Source: Bacteroidales bacterium
GTDB taxonomy: Bacteria; Bacteroidota; Bacteroidia; Bacteroidales; UBA932
Reading direction: 5' to 3'
DNA: 64,000 nt
NCBI GenBank assembly: GCA_024691765.1
Contig: JAILNI010000049.1
Coordinates: 1-64,000, forward strand
The notes under the pieces are model-generated. The model made no database searches. It was not told where the DNA came from and worked only from the letters and a program-made list of their open reading frames with translations. The position numbers and the translations under genes are program-made. Shown here in pieces: positions 9,079 to 17,404 of this stretch; position 1 is the first letter of the stretch; each line of letters starts with the position of its first letter.

Positions 9079-10703
9079 AGTACCAGAATATAGTCGCAAA
9101 CCGGCTGTCCGCCGTTGTTTAACATTATTTCAAGATAAGGATATTTTTGCGCAGCGACGGCCCTGAAAGCCTCCGCCTCCTCTGCAGAAACCCCTTCCCC
9201 GCTGAAGATGAGCAGCACGTCACGGCTGCCTGCGTCCATTTTTTCGAGCAGGGCCATGGCCGCCTCGGAACGTACCGGGGAATCGGAAATCATGGTCTTG
9301 CCGGAATAGCCCACGAAATCGCCCTTGCGTACAGCCACGCCGTCGGAATCGGTGTCCCTGATGGCAGTGGAGACCATTCCGGTGGACACCCCCGCCATCA
9401 CTTCCTTAATGCCTGCAATCACTTCTTCGCAGGAGGGATTGTCGCGGTCGGCAGAGGCTATTCCGAAGTAGCCCTCGCCTATGGTCGCCGAAGGAATCAC
9501 GTCCACGTCGGCGCCGTCGAAGAGGGTTGCAGCCTGCTCGGCCGCCATGCGTATGTTGGGATTGTTTGGGAACACCAGGATGTGCTCGGCGCGTATGCGC
9601 CCGAATGCGTCCAGGAAGTCCTGGGTTGACGGGTTCATGGTCTGCCCGCCGGGTATCACCTCGTCGGCCCCGGATTCCCTGAATGCGGAAATGAGGCCTT
9701 CGCCGGAAGCGACGGTAACTATTCCGTACTTCTTCGGCGGAAGTTTGAAGGAGGCGTTGCCGGCATTGCTTTCCTGATGATGCTGCAGGCTCATGTTCTC
9801 GATCTTTATCGTGAGGAACTCGCCGTACTGCTGCACGTGATTCAGGATTTCGCCCGGTTTGAAGGTGTGCACGTGCGCTTTGAAGATGCTGCCGTCGCGG
9901 AAGGCAACCACCGACTCCCCTACGCTCTCCAGCCACTCGATCAGGGGCTTTTCGTCGAAGGAATCAAGGTCCACCTTACTTCGCGTGAGGCGCAGGAGGA
10001 ACTCTGTGCAGTAGCCGAATTCGAGGGTGCTGTCCTCGGTGAAGGCGGACAGGTCGAGCGGCGGCTTGTCGGAGGAAGGCTGGCCGGAGGGCGCCTCCTC
10101 CGAAACTATGCCGTGAACGGCATCGCGCATGCCTTCGAAGATGCTGAGAAGGCCTGCGCCGCCGCTGTCCACCACGCCGGCATCCTTGAGTACCGCCAGC
10201 AGTTCCGGAGTGTGGTCAAGGGAAAGCTGCATGGCTGGGATAAGGGTGTCGAAATAGTGCTCCAGGCTGCCTGCGGCGTCCGCCGCTTCGGCTCCCTCGC
10301 GAAGGACGGTGATAATAGTGCCTTCAACCGGAACCGGAACAGCTGCATAGGCCTCCTTTACGGCCATTGCCATGGCTGAAGCGAATACCGCCGCATCGGT
10401 CACCGACACGTCCTGCAGGCCTTTCGACAGGCCCGCGAATATGCGCGAGAGTATGACTCCGGAATTGCCCCTCGCGCCGAGCAGCATGCCCGACGCTGCG
10501 GCAGAGGCGTTTTCCGCCAGGGAGGCGTCGGCCTTAAGGGCGTCGCAGCCGGCCTTGAGCGTCATGTACATATTGTCGCCGGTATCCCCGTCGGGAACCG
10601 GAAAGACGTTCAGGTCGTTTACGGCCGCCTTGTTTAATGCAAGGGATGCCGCGCCCTGGCGCAGCATCCCCCTGAATAGTGCAGAATCGATATTTTCAAT
10701 CAT
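9072..10703 (-). CDS. fakA: DAK2-domain fatty acid kinase FakA (YloV-like)
   Basis: 543 residues in the FakA architecture. The N-terminal DAK2 kinase domain (about 1-200) has the metal and nucleotide motifs FPVPDGDTGDNMYMT, LLGARGNSGVILSRIFAG and VVDSGGAGLLSIFEGMRD. A middle domain begins at LEFGYCTEFLLRL, and a C-terminal DegV-like region has VIPGGQTMNPSTQDFLDAF and ILVFPNNPNIRMAAEQA. It phosphorylates the carboxyl of a FakB-bound fatty acid to acyl-phosphate. It is followed by its likely partner FakB and, two genes on, by PlsX and ACP, giving a full route from free fatty acid to acyl-ACP or phospholipid. No promoter is obvious in the 45 bp upstream, so it may be read through from the coiled-coil protein gene. 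Confidence 0.9.
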   Translation of the reverse strand: MIENIDSALFRGMLRQGAASLALNKAAVNDLNVFPVPDGDTGDNMYMTLKAGCDALKADASLAENASAAASGMLLGARGNSGVILSRIFAGLSKGLQDVSVTDAAVFASAMAMAVKEAYAAVPVPVEGTIITVLREGAEAADAAGSLEHYFDTLIPAMQLSLDHTPELLAVLKDAGVVDSGGAGLLSIFEGMRDAVHGIVSEEAPSGQPSSDKPPLDLSAFTEDSTLEFGYCTEFLLRLTRSKVDLDSFDEKPLIEWLESVGESVVAFRDGSIFKAHVHTFKPGEILNHVQQYGEFLTIKIENMSLQHHQESNAGNASFKLPPKKYGIVTVASGEGLISAFRESGADEVIPGGQTMNPSTQDFLDAFGRIRAEHILVFPNNPNIRMAAEQAATLFDGADVDVIPSATIGEGYFGIASADRDNPSCEEVIAGIKEVMAGVSTGMVSTAIRDTDSDGVAVRKGDFVGYSGKTMISDSPVRSEAAMALLEKMDAGSRDVLLIFSGEGVSAEEAEAFRAVAAQKYPYLEIMLNNGGQPVCDYILVLC

Positions 10704-10748
10704 TAAGTTTAGGAATTAGTCGATATCCCCTGAGGGATGCCGCAGCCC

Positions 10749-11582
10749 TTAGGCTTCGGCGGGAACTGCTACGGGAGCCTCCACTGCAGGCTCTTCAACC
10801 GCGGGAGCGGCGGGAACCACGACGGGCTCTTCAACTGCAGGAGCTGCTGGCACTACCACGGGCTCTTCAACTACGGGAGCGGCGGGAGCTTCAGGCTGTG
10901 CGGGTGCTGCGGGGGCGGGCTTCTCGATTACGGTGTTCTCCACCTGGGTGGCGGCACCGGCTGCTGCGGCTGCTGCACCGGCCTTCTCGGCGGCTGCGCG
11001 GGCCTTGGCTTCGGCCTGGATCTGCTTCTGGATGTTCTTGACGGTATCCTTTGCAATCTTTACCTCGCTCTTGGCGGCTGAGGTAGCGTCCTTGTAGGCG
11101 GATATCTTCTTGTTCTCAACCTTTATGTTCTCATTGAGTGTCGCAATCTTGGCCTTGCTGCGCTTGATGTCGGACTTGTGCGCGTCAATCTCGGTCTGGA
11201 TGGTCTTCCACTCGGCTTCGATGGCTTTGAGTTCGAGCTTGTCGGCCTGGTTCAGGCCACCGTCTGCGGAGAGACGCTCCTTCTCGGACTTGTAGGCGTT
11301 CTTCTTGAGCTTGATGGTGTTCTCCTTGGTCTTGATGGTAGCCTTGATGTTCTCGATGACGAGATTCTCCTGCTCGATCTGGACCTTGTAGCCGGAAATG
11401 TTGGATTTGCTGGCTGCAATCTGGTTTTCGCTCTCGCGTACCTGGGCGGCGTACTTGGCCTGGGCGGCTTCAAGGCGGGCCTGTGCGTTTGCAAGCACGG
11501 CCTCGGAGTCCTGGGCACGGAGGGAAACACCGAAGAAGAGGGCTGCAGCGGCTGCTGCAATGAGGATGATGGACTTTTTCAT
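10749..11582 (-). CDS. Secreted coiled-coil protein with Pro/Val/Ala-rich C-terminal repeats
   Basis: 277 residues. A signal peptide (residues 1-23, ending SLRAQ) precedes about 175 residues of continuous heptad-like, Lys/Glu/Ala-rich helix, which should form a long coiled coil. The C-terminal ~65 residues are low complexity, with three near-identical 12-residue units of the type EEPVVVPAAPAV. The tail resembles the proline-rich spacers found in periplasm-spanning or cell-envelope proteins. I do not recognise a family. It has its own promoter at 11620-11627 and lies 45 bp before fakA, with no terminator visible between them. Translation of the opposite strand gives long Leu/Gly-rich frames that are shadows of this composition. 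Confidence 0.75.
   Translation of the reverse strand: MKKSIILIAAAAAALFFGVSLRAQDSEAVLANAQARLEAAQAKYAAQVRESENQIAASKSNISGYKVQIEQENLVIENIKATIKTKENTIKLKKNAYKSEKERLSADGGLNQADKLELKAIEAEWKTIQTEIDAHKSDIKRSKAKIATLNENIKVENKKISAYKDATSAAKSEVKIAKDTVKNIQKQIQAEAKARAAAEKAGAAAAAAGAATQVENTVIEKPAPAAPAQPEAPAAPVVEEPVVVPAAPAVEEPVVVPAAPAVEEPAVEAPVAVPAEA
10789..10896 (-). repeat. 36-bp tandem repeat, three copies, inside the coiled-coil gene
   Basis: Units beginning at 10789, 10825 and 10861 share GGCTCTTCAAC and a following GC-rich segment, with an exact 36-bp period (12 codons). Copy number could change by slippage without breaking the frame. Confidence 0.8.
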
Positions 11583-11619
11583 ATACTTGATTTTTTAGTT
11601 TTGTCGGGTTTACAAACAA

Positions 11620-11627
11620 CAAATATA
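11620..11627 (-). promoter_or_regulatory. -7 box TATATTTG for the coiled-coil protein gene
   Basis: Minus-strand TATATTTG matches TAnnTTTG and lies 37 bp before the ATG at 11582, in the only AT-rich stretch between the two genes. Confidence 0.65.
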
Positions 11628-11651
11628 GTAAAAAAACGGAAAACTGCGCTT

Positions 11652-13328
11652 TTAGCGGGGATAGGTGAACGAGGAGCCGCCCACGAATTCACGCAGCAGG
11701 CTGGTCGCGGGAATCTCGTTGTCGGGCACCGGAGTGAAATAATGTATGAATTTCAGCAGCCTGTGCGCCTCGGCGTATTCCGGGCAGTTCTTGGGCACGC
11801 TCTCCAGTATGGGTTCGGCGTGGTTGCGCAGCACGGCGAATTCCACGAGGTAGGCGCTGTTGAACATCACGTCGGCGTTCTCCTGGTAGGGATATATCCA
11901 GTCGTCCTCGGCCTTGCGGACCAGGGGCCACTGGGCAATGGTTTCGCGTGCGGTGAAAGCGCCCTTATAACAGTCGCGGACGATGCGCCTCAGAAGACGG
12001 TTGTCGCTCGTGGGTATGCAGTTGTGGTTGTCGAGGGCGATTCCGGTGAGGGTGCTTATGAAGATGCGGTACTTCTTCGGATCGGGAATCTTGTTGGTAA
12101 GCGCGGGATTCAGGGCGTGTATGCCCTCCACCACTATGATGTTGTTCGGGCCGAGCTTGTAGCGGCGGTCCTTGTACTCGCGGATTCCGGTAACGAAGTT
12201 GTACTCGGGAACCAGAACTTCCTCACCCGCAAGCAGCTTCAGGAGGTCCTTCTGAAGGGCCTTATGGTCGACGGTGTCGAAGTTGTCGAAGTCGTAGCTG
12301 CCGTCCGGGAGTTTCGGGGTGTCGACGCGGTTCACGAAATAGTCGTCGGTACTGAAGGTGAGGGGCCTCAGGCCGCAGGCCTTCAACTGCACGGCGAGCC
12401 TCTGGGAGACGGTCGTCTTACCGGAAGACGAGGGGCCGGTAATGAGCACCAGGCGCACCTTGCCGCGACCGTAGAAGCGTTTGCGTATTTCCTCCGCTAT
12501 CTGTACTATCTTCTTCTCCTGAAGGGCTTCGGCTATCTGTATGAGTTCCTTTCCGTGACCTTCCTGGCAGGCGTAGTTAAGGTCGCCCACGGTCTTCAGG
12601 CCCATTATCTCGTTCCAGGCAAGGTTTTCCTTGAACATGCGGAAGGTCTTGGGCTGGTCTACGTAAGGCGCTATATTGGTCGGGTTGTGCTTGTCGGGGC
12701 CGCGGAGCAGCATGCCGTCGTGGAAGGGCTGGACATCCCACACCTGAAGGTAGCCCGTCGAAGGTACCAGGCGGCCGTAGTAATAGTCCGCCGTACGCCC
12801 GAGGGTGTAGTAGTCCATGTAAACCTGGCCGCTGGTTTCCAGCAGGCGGGCCTTGTCTTCGCTTCCCTTCTCGCGGAAGATGCGTATGGCCTCGTCCGTC
12901 TGTACCTCGAAGCGGTGGAAGCTCATGTCGCGTTCCACCATGCTCTTCATGCGGGCCTTTATCTTCTCCACGTCCTGGGGCGTCGTCTTGCTGCCGTCTG
13001 CTTTGTGAAGGCGGCAGTAGTAGCCGTGGGAGATGGGGTGCTCCACGAAGATGCGGCTGCCCTTGAAGGTATCATGGGCCGCCTTGCAGAGAAGGAAGAA
13101 GAGGGAACGGTTGTACGCGCGCATTCCGCTGGGTGCGGTGGCGTCGCAGAATTCGATGTCGCGGCTGTTGTAGACGCGGAATTTCAGGCCCTGCGAAACA
13201 TTGTTGACCTTGGCCGATACAATCGGAAAAGGTTTATCAAAAACGAACGCGGGGAGCATGTCGAGCAGGGTGGTTCCTTCCCTGAAGCTCTTGAATGTCC
13301 CCGTGTTTTTGCAGTACACTTGTATCAT
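11652..13328 (-). CDS. TGS-linked nucleoside kinase (uridine kinase-like)
   Basis: 558 residues, normal for the Bacteroidota nucleoside kinase family. It begins with a TGS-like ubiquitin-fold segment (about 1-60). Next is a threonyl/alanyl-tRNA-synthetase second-additional-domain-like region, including FVEHPISHGYYCRL, and a uridine kinase/PRK P-loop domain starting at LITGPSSSGKTTVSQRL around residue 300. Later conserved pieces are FSTDDYFVNR and VVEGIHALNPAL. It is predicted to phosphorylate uridine, cytidine or another small alcohol with ATP or GTP in the cytosol; the exact substrate is not established. The promoter box ends 5 bp before the ATG, so the transcript probably has almost no leader. 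Confidence 0.85.
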   Translation of the reverse strand: MIQVYCKNTGTFKSFREGTTLLDMLPAFVFDKPFPIVSAKVNNVSQGLKFRVYNSRDIEFCDATAPSGMRAYNRSLFFLLCKAAHDTFKGSRIFVEHPISHGYYCRLHKADGSKTTPQDVEKIKARMKSMVERDMSFHRFEVQTDEAIRIFREKGSEDKARLLETSGQVYMDYYTLGRTADYYYGRLVPSTGYLQVWDVQPFHDGMLLRGPDKHNPTNIAPYVDQPKTFRMFKENLAWNEIMGLKTVGDLNYACQEGHGKELIQIAEALQEKKIVQIAEEIRKRFYGRGKVRLVLITGPSSSGKTTVSQRLAVQLKACGLRPLTFSTDDYFVNRVDTPKLPDGSYDFDNFDTVDHKALQKDLLKLLAGEEVLVPEYNFVTGIREYKDRRYKLGPNNIIVVEGIHALNPALTNKIPDPKKYRIFISTLTGIALDNHNCIPTSDNRLLRRIVRDCYKGAFTARETIAQWPLVRKAEDDWIYPYQENADVMFNSAYLVEFAVLRNHAEPILESVPKNCPEYAEAHRLLKFIHYFTPVPDNEIPATSLLREFVGGSSFTYPR

Positions 13329-13333
13329 GTGTG

Positions 13334-13341
13334 CAAAGATA
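13334..13341 (-). promoter_or_regulatory. -7 box TATCTTTG directly before the nucleoside kinase start
   Basis: Minus-strand TATCTTTG, then CACAC, then ATG. With transcription starting about 4 nt after the box, the mRNA would be leaderless or nearly so. Confidence 0.7.
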
Positions 13342-13365
13342 ACACTCTTTTGTCGATTTTTTTTC

Positions 13366-13373
13366 TAAATTTG
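13366..13373 (+). promoter_or_regulatory. -7 box TAAATTTG for the porin-potABCD operon
   Basis: A full match to TAnnTTTG on the plus strand, 37 bp before the ATG at 13411. It is divergent from the nucleoside kinase promoter 24 bp away. Confidence 0.65.
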
Positions 13374-13410
13374 CATACAAATTTGATCTGTATCTAATTT
13401 ATGCTCGGAA

Positions 13411-14448
13411 ATGAAGAAATATCTGGTAGTCTGCGCGGCGGCTCTTATGCTGCTGCCCTGCTTCCCCTTGCGCTCGCAAGAGGCTGACGACACCGGCTCC
13501 GGTGTCGGGTTGTCCATCATTCCCAGGCTGGACCTTACCCCCGTCTTCAGCGACGGCGCGGCAGCCTTGACACTCGGAAATTCATCTCTGTATTCCCTTT
13601 TCGAGGGCGACATAAACGACAATCTTTCCTTCAGCGTCTGCAACCACTGGCTCTCTGCAGCCCCGGGTGAGCTGTATGCCATTCCCGGCGAGGGGGCGAA
13701 CCTCTTCCGTTCCGACTGGACCAACTGGCTGGACTGGGCTTATCTTACCTACAGCTTCGGCAGTTTCAGCATATCTGCCGGCAAGGACGTGGTCACCACT
13801 GGAGGCTTCGAGTTGGACGATTACGACTACGACGTGCATCCCCAGCTCCAGTCGGGCCTCTGGAACAACCTCAGCTGCTACCAGTGGGGCGGAAAACTGC
13901 AGTACGCCTCCCCTTCCGAGAACACCACCTTCGGCCTGCAGATCACTTCCAGCCCTTATGTGGAACGCCCTTTCAAAGACGGCAACTTCAACATGTCGCT
14001 TGAGTGGCGGGGCAACTACGGCGCCTTCAGCAACATCTGGAGCGTCACTTCCTTCGGAGCCGACGGAATCATAGGCAATCCGGCCCTTATGCTGATAACG
14101 CTGGGCCAGAGGTATGAGGCGGGAGACTTTACCTTCGGCCTCGACTGGTTCAGCCAGTCCGGCGACGAAGCCGACATCCTTCTTCCCGGCAGTACTTTCA
14201 TAGGAACCGTAGACTGGGCGCCTTTCGAGAGCCTTTCGTTCCTGCTCAAGGGCGGACGCGAGAAGGCCCGTGAACTCACGATAGTCTCCGGCACAGTCTC
14301 GGAGACCCTCGGAACCAACTGGTTCGGCGGCCTCGCCTGCCACTATACCCCAGTGGAGAATCTCCGCCTGCACGCCGTGGGCGGATACCAAAGCTTCTGG
14401 GAAACCCTCAGCTTCACCGTCGGTGCAATCTATTACCTGAACCTGTAG
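13411..14448 (+). CDS. Outer-membrane beta-barrel protein, first gene of the pot operon
   Basis: 345 residues with a signal peptide ([20 protein letters not shown], cleavage near RSQ). The rest is beta-strand-rich with many Trp/Tyr/Phe, conserved-looking turns ([19 protein letters not shown]) and a terminal strand ending AIYYLNL, so it should be an outer-membrane barrel of roughly 14-16 strands. The region [11 protein letters not shown] resembles porins of the OprO/phosphate-porin type, but I cannot assign a family. Its stop is 1 bp before the potA start, so it is cotranscribed with a polyamine ABC transporter. The obvious hypothesis is a dedicated outer-membrane channel for the same substrate. 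Confidence 0.7.
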   Translation: MKKYLVVCAAALMLLPCFPLRSQEADDTGSGVGLSIIPRLDLTPVFSDGAAALTLGNSSLYSLFEGDINDNLSFSVCNHWLSAAPGELYAIPGEGANLFRSDWTNWLDWAYLTYSFGSFSISAGKDVVTTGGFELDDYDYDVHPQLQSGLWNNLSCYQWGGKLQYASPSENTTFGLQITSSPYVERPFKDGNFNMSLEWRGNYGAFSNIWSVTSFGADGIIGNPALMLITLGQRYEAGDFTFGLDWFSQSGDEADILLPGSTFIGTVDWAPFESLSFLLKGGREKARELTIVSGTVSETLGTNWFGGLACHYTPVENLRLHAVGGYQSFWETLSFTVGAIYYLNL

Positions 14449-14449
14449 A

Positions 14450-15844
14450 ATGGCAAAAGACCGCAACATCATCGAGCTCAAGAACGTCTCCAAGCGATAC
14501 GACGGCAAAACCATACTCGACAACATCAACCTTTACATAAAGGAGGGAGAGTTCGTCACCCTGCTGGGACCGTCCGGCTGCGGCAAGACCACGACCCTTC
14601 GCCTCATAGCCGGCTTCATCCAGCCCGACGAAGGCTGCATCCTGCTGGAAGGCAAGGACATAGCCGGCATGCCGCCGTATCAGAGGCCGCTCAACACGGT
14701 CTTCCAGCGCTACGCTCTCTTCCCCCATCTCGACGTCTACGACAACATCGCCTTTGGCCTCAAGCTCAAGAAGACCCCGTCCGACGAAATCGACGCCCGT
14801 GTGCGCAAGGCCCTCAAGATGGTGTCGATGACCGATTACGAAGACCGCGACGTGGATTCACTTTCCGGCGGACAACAGCAGAGGGTGGCCATCGCGAGGG
14901 CCCTCGTGAACGAGCCCAAGGTGCTGCTTCTCGACGAACCCCTTTCCGCCCTCGACCGCAAGATGCGCGAGGACATGCAGATAGAACTCAAGGAGATGCA
15001 CCGCAAGCTGGGTATAACCTTCATCTATGTCACCCACGACCAGGAAGAGGCGCTTACCCTCAGCGACACCGTGGTGGTGCTCAACGAAGGCCGCATCCAG
15101 CAGATAGGCACTCCCATGCAGATTTACAACGAGCCCGTCAACTGTTTCGTGGCGGACTTCATAGGCGAAAGCAACATACTCAACGGCCGCATGATGCGCG
15201 ACCGCAGGGTAGCCTTCCTCAAGCACGAATTCGACTGCGTCGACGAGGGTTTCGGCGAAGACGTGCCAGTAGACGTGGTCGTCCGTCCGGAGGACATCTA
15301 TTTCACCACCGACCCGGCCAAATGCCAGTTCACCGCCAAGGTGAAGAGTTGCACATTCAAGGGCGTCCATTACGAGATGTTCGTGGATACCGACAAGGGC
15401 TACGAGCTCATGATCCAGGACTACGACCCCTATCCGGTGGGCTCGGAGGTGATGCTTTACATCGACCCCGACGATATCCAGGTGATGAAGAAGGAACGCC
15501 GCTGGAATACATTCGAGGGCAAGGTGGTCTCAGAAGGAAAGGTTGAGTTCCTCGGGGCTGAGTTCGACTGCGACACCGCCGGTTTCGAAGAGGGAGAGGC
15601 CGTGAGCGTGACCGTCCGTTTCGAGAAGGTCGACCTGCTCGACCACGAGGACGAAGCCGCCACCACCGGCCATGTCGACTCAATCCTCTACAAGGGCGAC
15701 CATTACCACCTCACCATTAAGACTGATGACGGAGAGAAGGTGTGGGTGGATACCGACGACATCTGGGACAAGAACGACTTCGTCGGGATAAGGATACTTC
15801 CTGAAGACATCCATTTGGAGAAAACCGAGGCCAAAGATGCGTAA
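14450..15844 (+). CDS. potA: Spermidine/putrescine ABC transporter ATP-binding protein PotA, long form
   Basis: 464 residues, about 90 longer than the usual PotA. The ATPase domain (1-240) is complete: Walker [20 protein letters not shown]-loop [13 protein letters not shown], signature [15 protein letters not shown], Walker [12 protein letters not shown] and the switch histidine in [10 protein letters not shown]. The extra length is in the C-terminal regulatory part, which seems to contain two TOBE-like units: one around [20 protein letters not shown] and a second around [20 protein letters not shown]. These have similar KG(V/D)HY cores, so a duplication is likely. It powers import through PotB and PotC. 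It overlaps potB by 8 bp. Confidence 0.93.
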   Translation: MAKDRNIIELKNVSKRYDGKTILDNINLYIKEGEFVTLLGPSGCGKTTTLRLIAGFIQPDEGCILLEGKDIAGMPPYQRPLNTVFQRYALFPHLDVYDNIAFGLKLKKTPSDEIDARVRKALKMVSMTDYEDRDVDSLSGGQQQRVAIARALVNEPKVLLLDEPLSALDRKMREDMQIELKEMHRKLGITFIYVTHDQEEALTLSDTVVVLNEGRIQQIGTPMQIYNEPVNCFVADFIGESNILNGRMMRDRRVAFLKHEFDCVDEGFGEDVPVDVVVRPEDIYFTTDPAKCQFTAKVKSCTFKGVHYEMFVDTDKGYELMIQDYDPYPVGSEVMLYIDPDDIQVMKKERRWNTFEGKVVSEGKVEFLGAEFDCDTAGFEEGEAVSVTVRFEKVDLLDHEDEAATTGHVDSILYKGDHYHLTIKTDDGEKVWVDTDDIWDKNDFVGIRILPEDIHLEKTEAKDA

Positions 15845-16613
15845 GAGATCCAGCTGGGCACTTCCCTACGCCGTTTTCCTGGTGCTTTTCGTGGCCCTTC
15901 CCCTGGTCATGGTGCTGTTCTATGCATTCAAGGGACCGGACGGAGGCTTCTCGTTTGTGAACTTCGTCCGCTTCTTCCATACCACGGAGGATCTCAACAC
16001 CTTCGTCTATTCGATAGAGATAGCGCTCATCACCACCGTGCTCTGCCTGCTCCTTGGCTATCCTGCGGCATGGATAATGAGCAACAGTTCGCTCAACCGT
16101 TCCAGCGTGACGGTAATGCTGTTCATCCTCCCCATGTGGATAAACATGCTCATACGAACGCTTGCGACGGTGGCCCTTTTCGACTTCCTGCGCGCACCGC
16201 TGGGCGAGGCGACGCTCATCTTCGGCATGGTCTACAACTTCCTGCCGTTCATGATCTACCCCATCTACAATACGCTCAATAAGATGGACAAGTCGTATGC
16301 GGAGGCTGCCCAGGACCTCGGAGCTTCGCCGGTCAAGGTGTTCCTCAAGGTTACCATGCCCCTCTCAATGCCCGGCGTGCTTAGCGGCATACTCATGGTG
16401 TTCATGCCCACGATCAGCACCTTCGCCGTCGCGGAGCTGCTCACCATGAACAAAATCAAGCTCTTCGGCACCACAATACAGGAGAACATCAACAGCGGAA
16501 TGTGGAACTACGGCGCAGCCCTGGCCCTCATAATGCTGGTAATCATAGGCGTCACTTCGCTCATCTCAGACAGCGATGAGGAAGCCGCCAACGAAACAGG
16601 AGGGCTCATCTGA
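15837..16613 (+). CDS. potB: Spermidine/putrescine ABC transporter permease PotB
   Basis: 258 residues with six predicted membrane helices. The cytoplasmic EAA loop that docks on PotA is [20 protein letters not shown] followed by [12 protein letters not shown]. It pairs with PotC in the inner membrane. The start lies inside the end of potA and the stop shares one base with the potC ATG (TGATG), so the permeases are translationally coupled. Confidence 0.93.
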   Translation: MRKRSSWALPYAVFLVLFVALPLVMVLFYAFKGPDGGFSFVNFVRFFHTTEDLNTFVYSIEIALITTVLCLLLGYPAAWIMSNSSLNRSSVTVMLFILPMWINMLIRTLATVALFDFLRAPLGEATLIFGMVYNFLPFMIYPIYNTLNKMDKSYAEAAQDLGASPVKVFLKVTMPLSMPGVLSGILMVFMPTISTFAVAELLTMNKIKLFGTTIQENINSGMWNYGAALALIMLVIIGVTSLISDSDEEAANETGGLI

Positions 16614-17404
16614 TGACGGCACGAAAGATTATCGCCAAGGCCTATCTCTGGCTGCTGCTGGTGCTGATGTACTCCCCCATCGTCATCATCGCCATCTTCT
16701 CCTTTACCGAAGCCAAGGTGCTCGGCAACTGGACTGGATTCTCCCTCAAACTCTACGAGAACCTCTTCTCCGGCAGCATCAGCCATTCGCTGTTCAAAGC
16801 CGTCGAGAACACCATTAGCATAGGACTGCTCTCGGCTTTCCTGTCCACCATACTCGGCAGCATAGCCGCGGTGGGCATCTTCAACATGAAAGGCTGGGGC
16901 AAACAGGCCATCTCCTTCCTTAACAACGTGCCCATGCTCAATCCGGACATAATCACCGGTATCTCGCTCTTCCTGCTCTTCGTGGCGGTCGGAGTGACCC
17001 AGGGCTACGTTACGGTGCTGCTGGCCCACGTGTCGTTCTGCACTCCCTATGTGGTGCTGAGCGTGCTGCCAAAGCTCAAGCAGATGGCCCCGAACACCTA
17101 CGAGGCCGCCCTCGACCTCGGCGCCACCCCGGGCCAGGCCCTGCGCAAGGTGATTTTCCCGCAGATACGCCCCGGTGTCGTTTCCGGCTTCATACTCGCC
17201 TTCACCCTCAGTATAGACGATTTCGCCATCACCCTCTTCACCAAGGGCAACCAGGGGCTTGAAACCCTTTCCACCTTCATCTACGCCGACGCGCGCAAGG
17301 GCGGCCTTACCCCCGAACTACGCCCGCTTATGACCGTGGTGTTCCTGGTTGTGCTGGTACTGCTACTAATAATCAACCATAGATCAAGCAAAAACACCAG
17401 ATAA
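16613..17404 (+). CDS. potC: Spermidine/putrescine ABC transporter permease PotC
   Basis: 263 residues, six predicted membrane helices, EAA loop TYEAALDLGATPGQALRKVI followed by FPQIRPGVVSG. The N-terminus (YLWLLLVLMYSPIVIIAIFS) and the segment FTLSIDDFAITLFTKGN are typical of PotC. It forms the membrane channel with PotB. The potD ATG follows its stop directly with no spacer. Confidence 0.93.
   Translation: MTARKIIAKAYLWLLLVLMYSPIVIIAIFSFTEAKVLGNWTGFSLKLYENLFSGSISHSLFKAVENTISIGLLSAFLSTILGSIAAVGIFNMKGWGKQAISFLNNVPMLNPDIITGISLFLLFVAVGVTQGYVTVLLAHVSFCTPYVVLSVLPKLKQMAPNTYEAALDLGATPGQALRKVIFPQIRPGVVSGFILAFTLSIDDFAITLFTKGNQGLETLSTFIYADARKGGLTPELRPLMTVVFLVVLVLLLIINHRSSKNTR

Noticed and set aside
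11178..13397. 739-codon open frame on the plus strand
   Set aside because: It lies antisense to the coiled-coil gene and the nucleoside kinase, has Leu/Val/Gly-biased composition, no family motif and no promoter. It is a shadow of GC-rich coding DNA.
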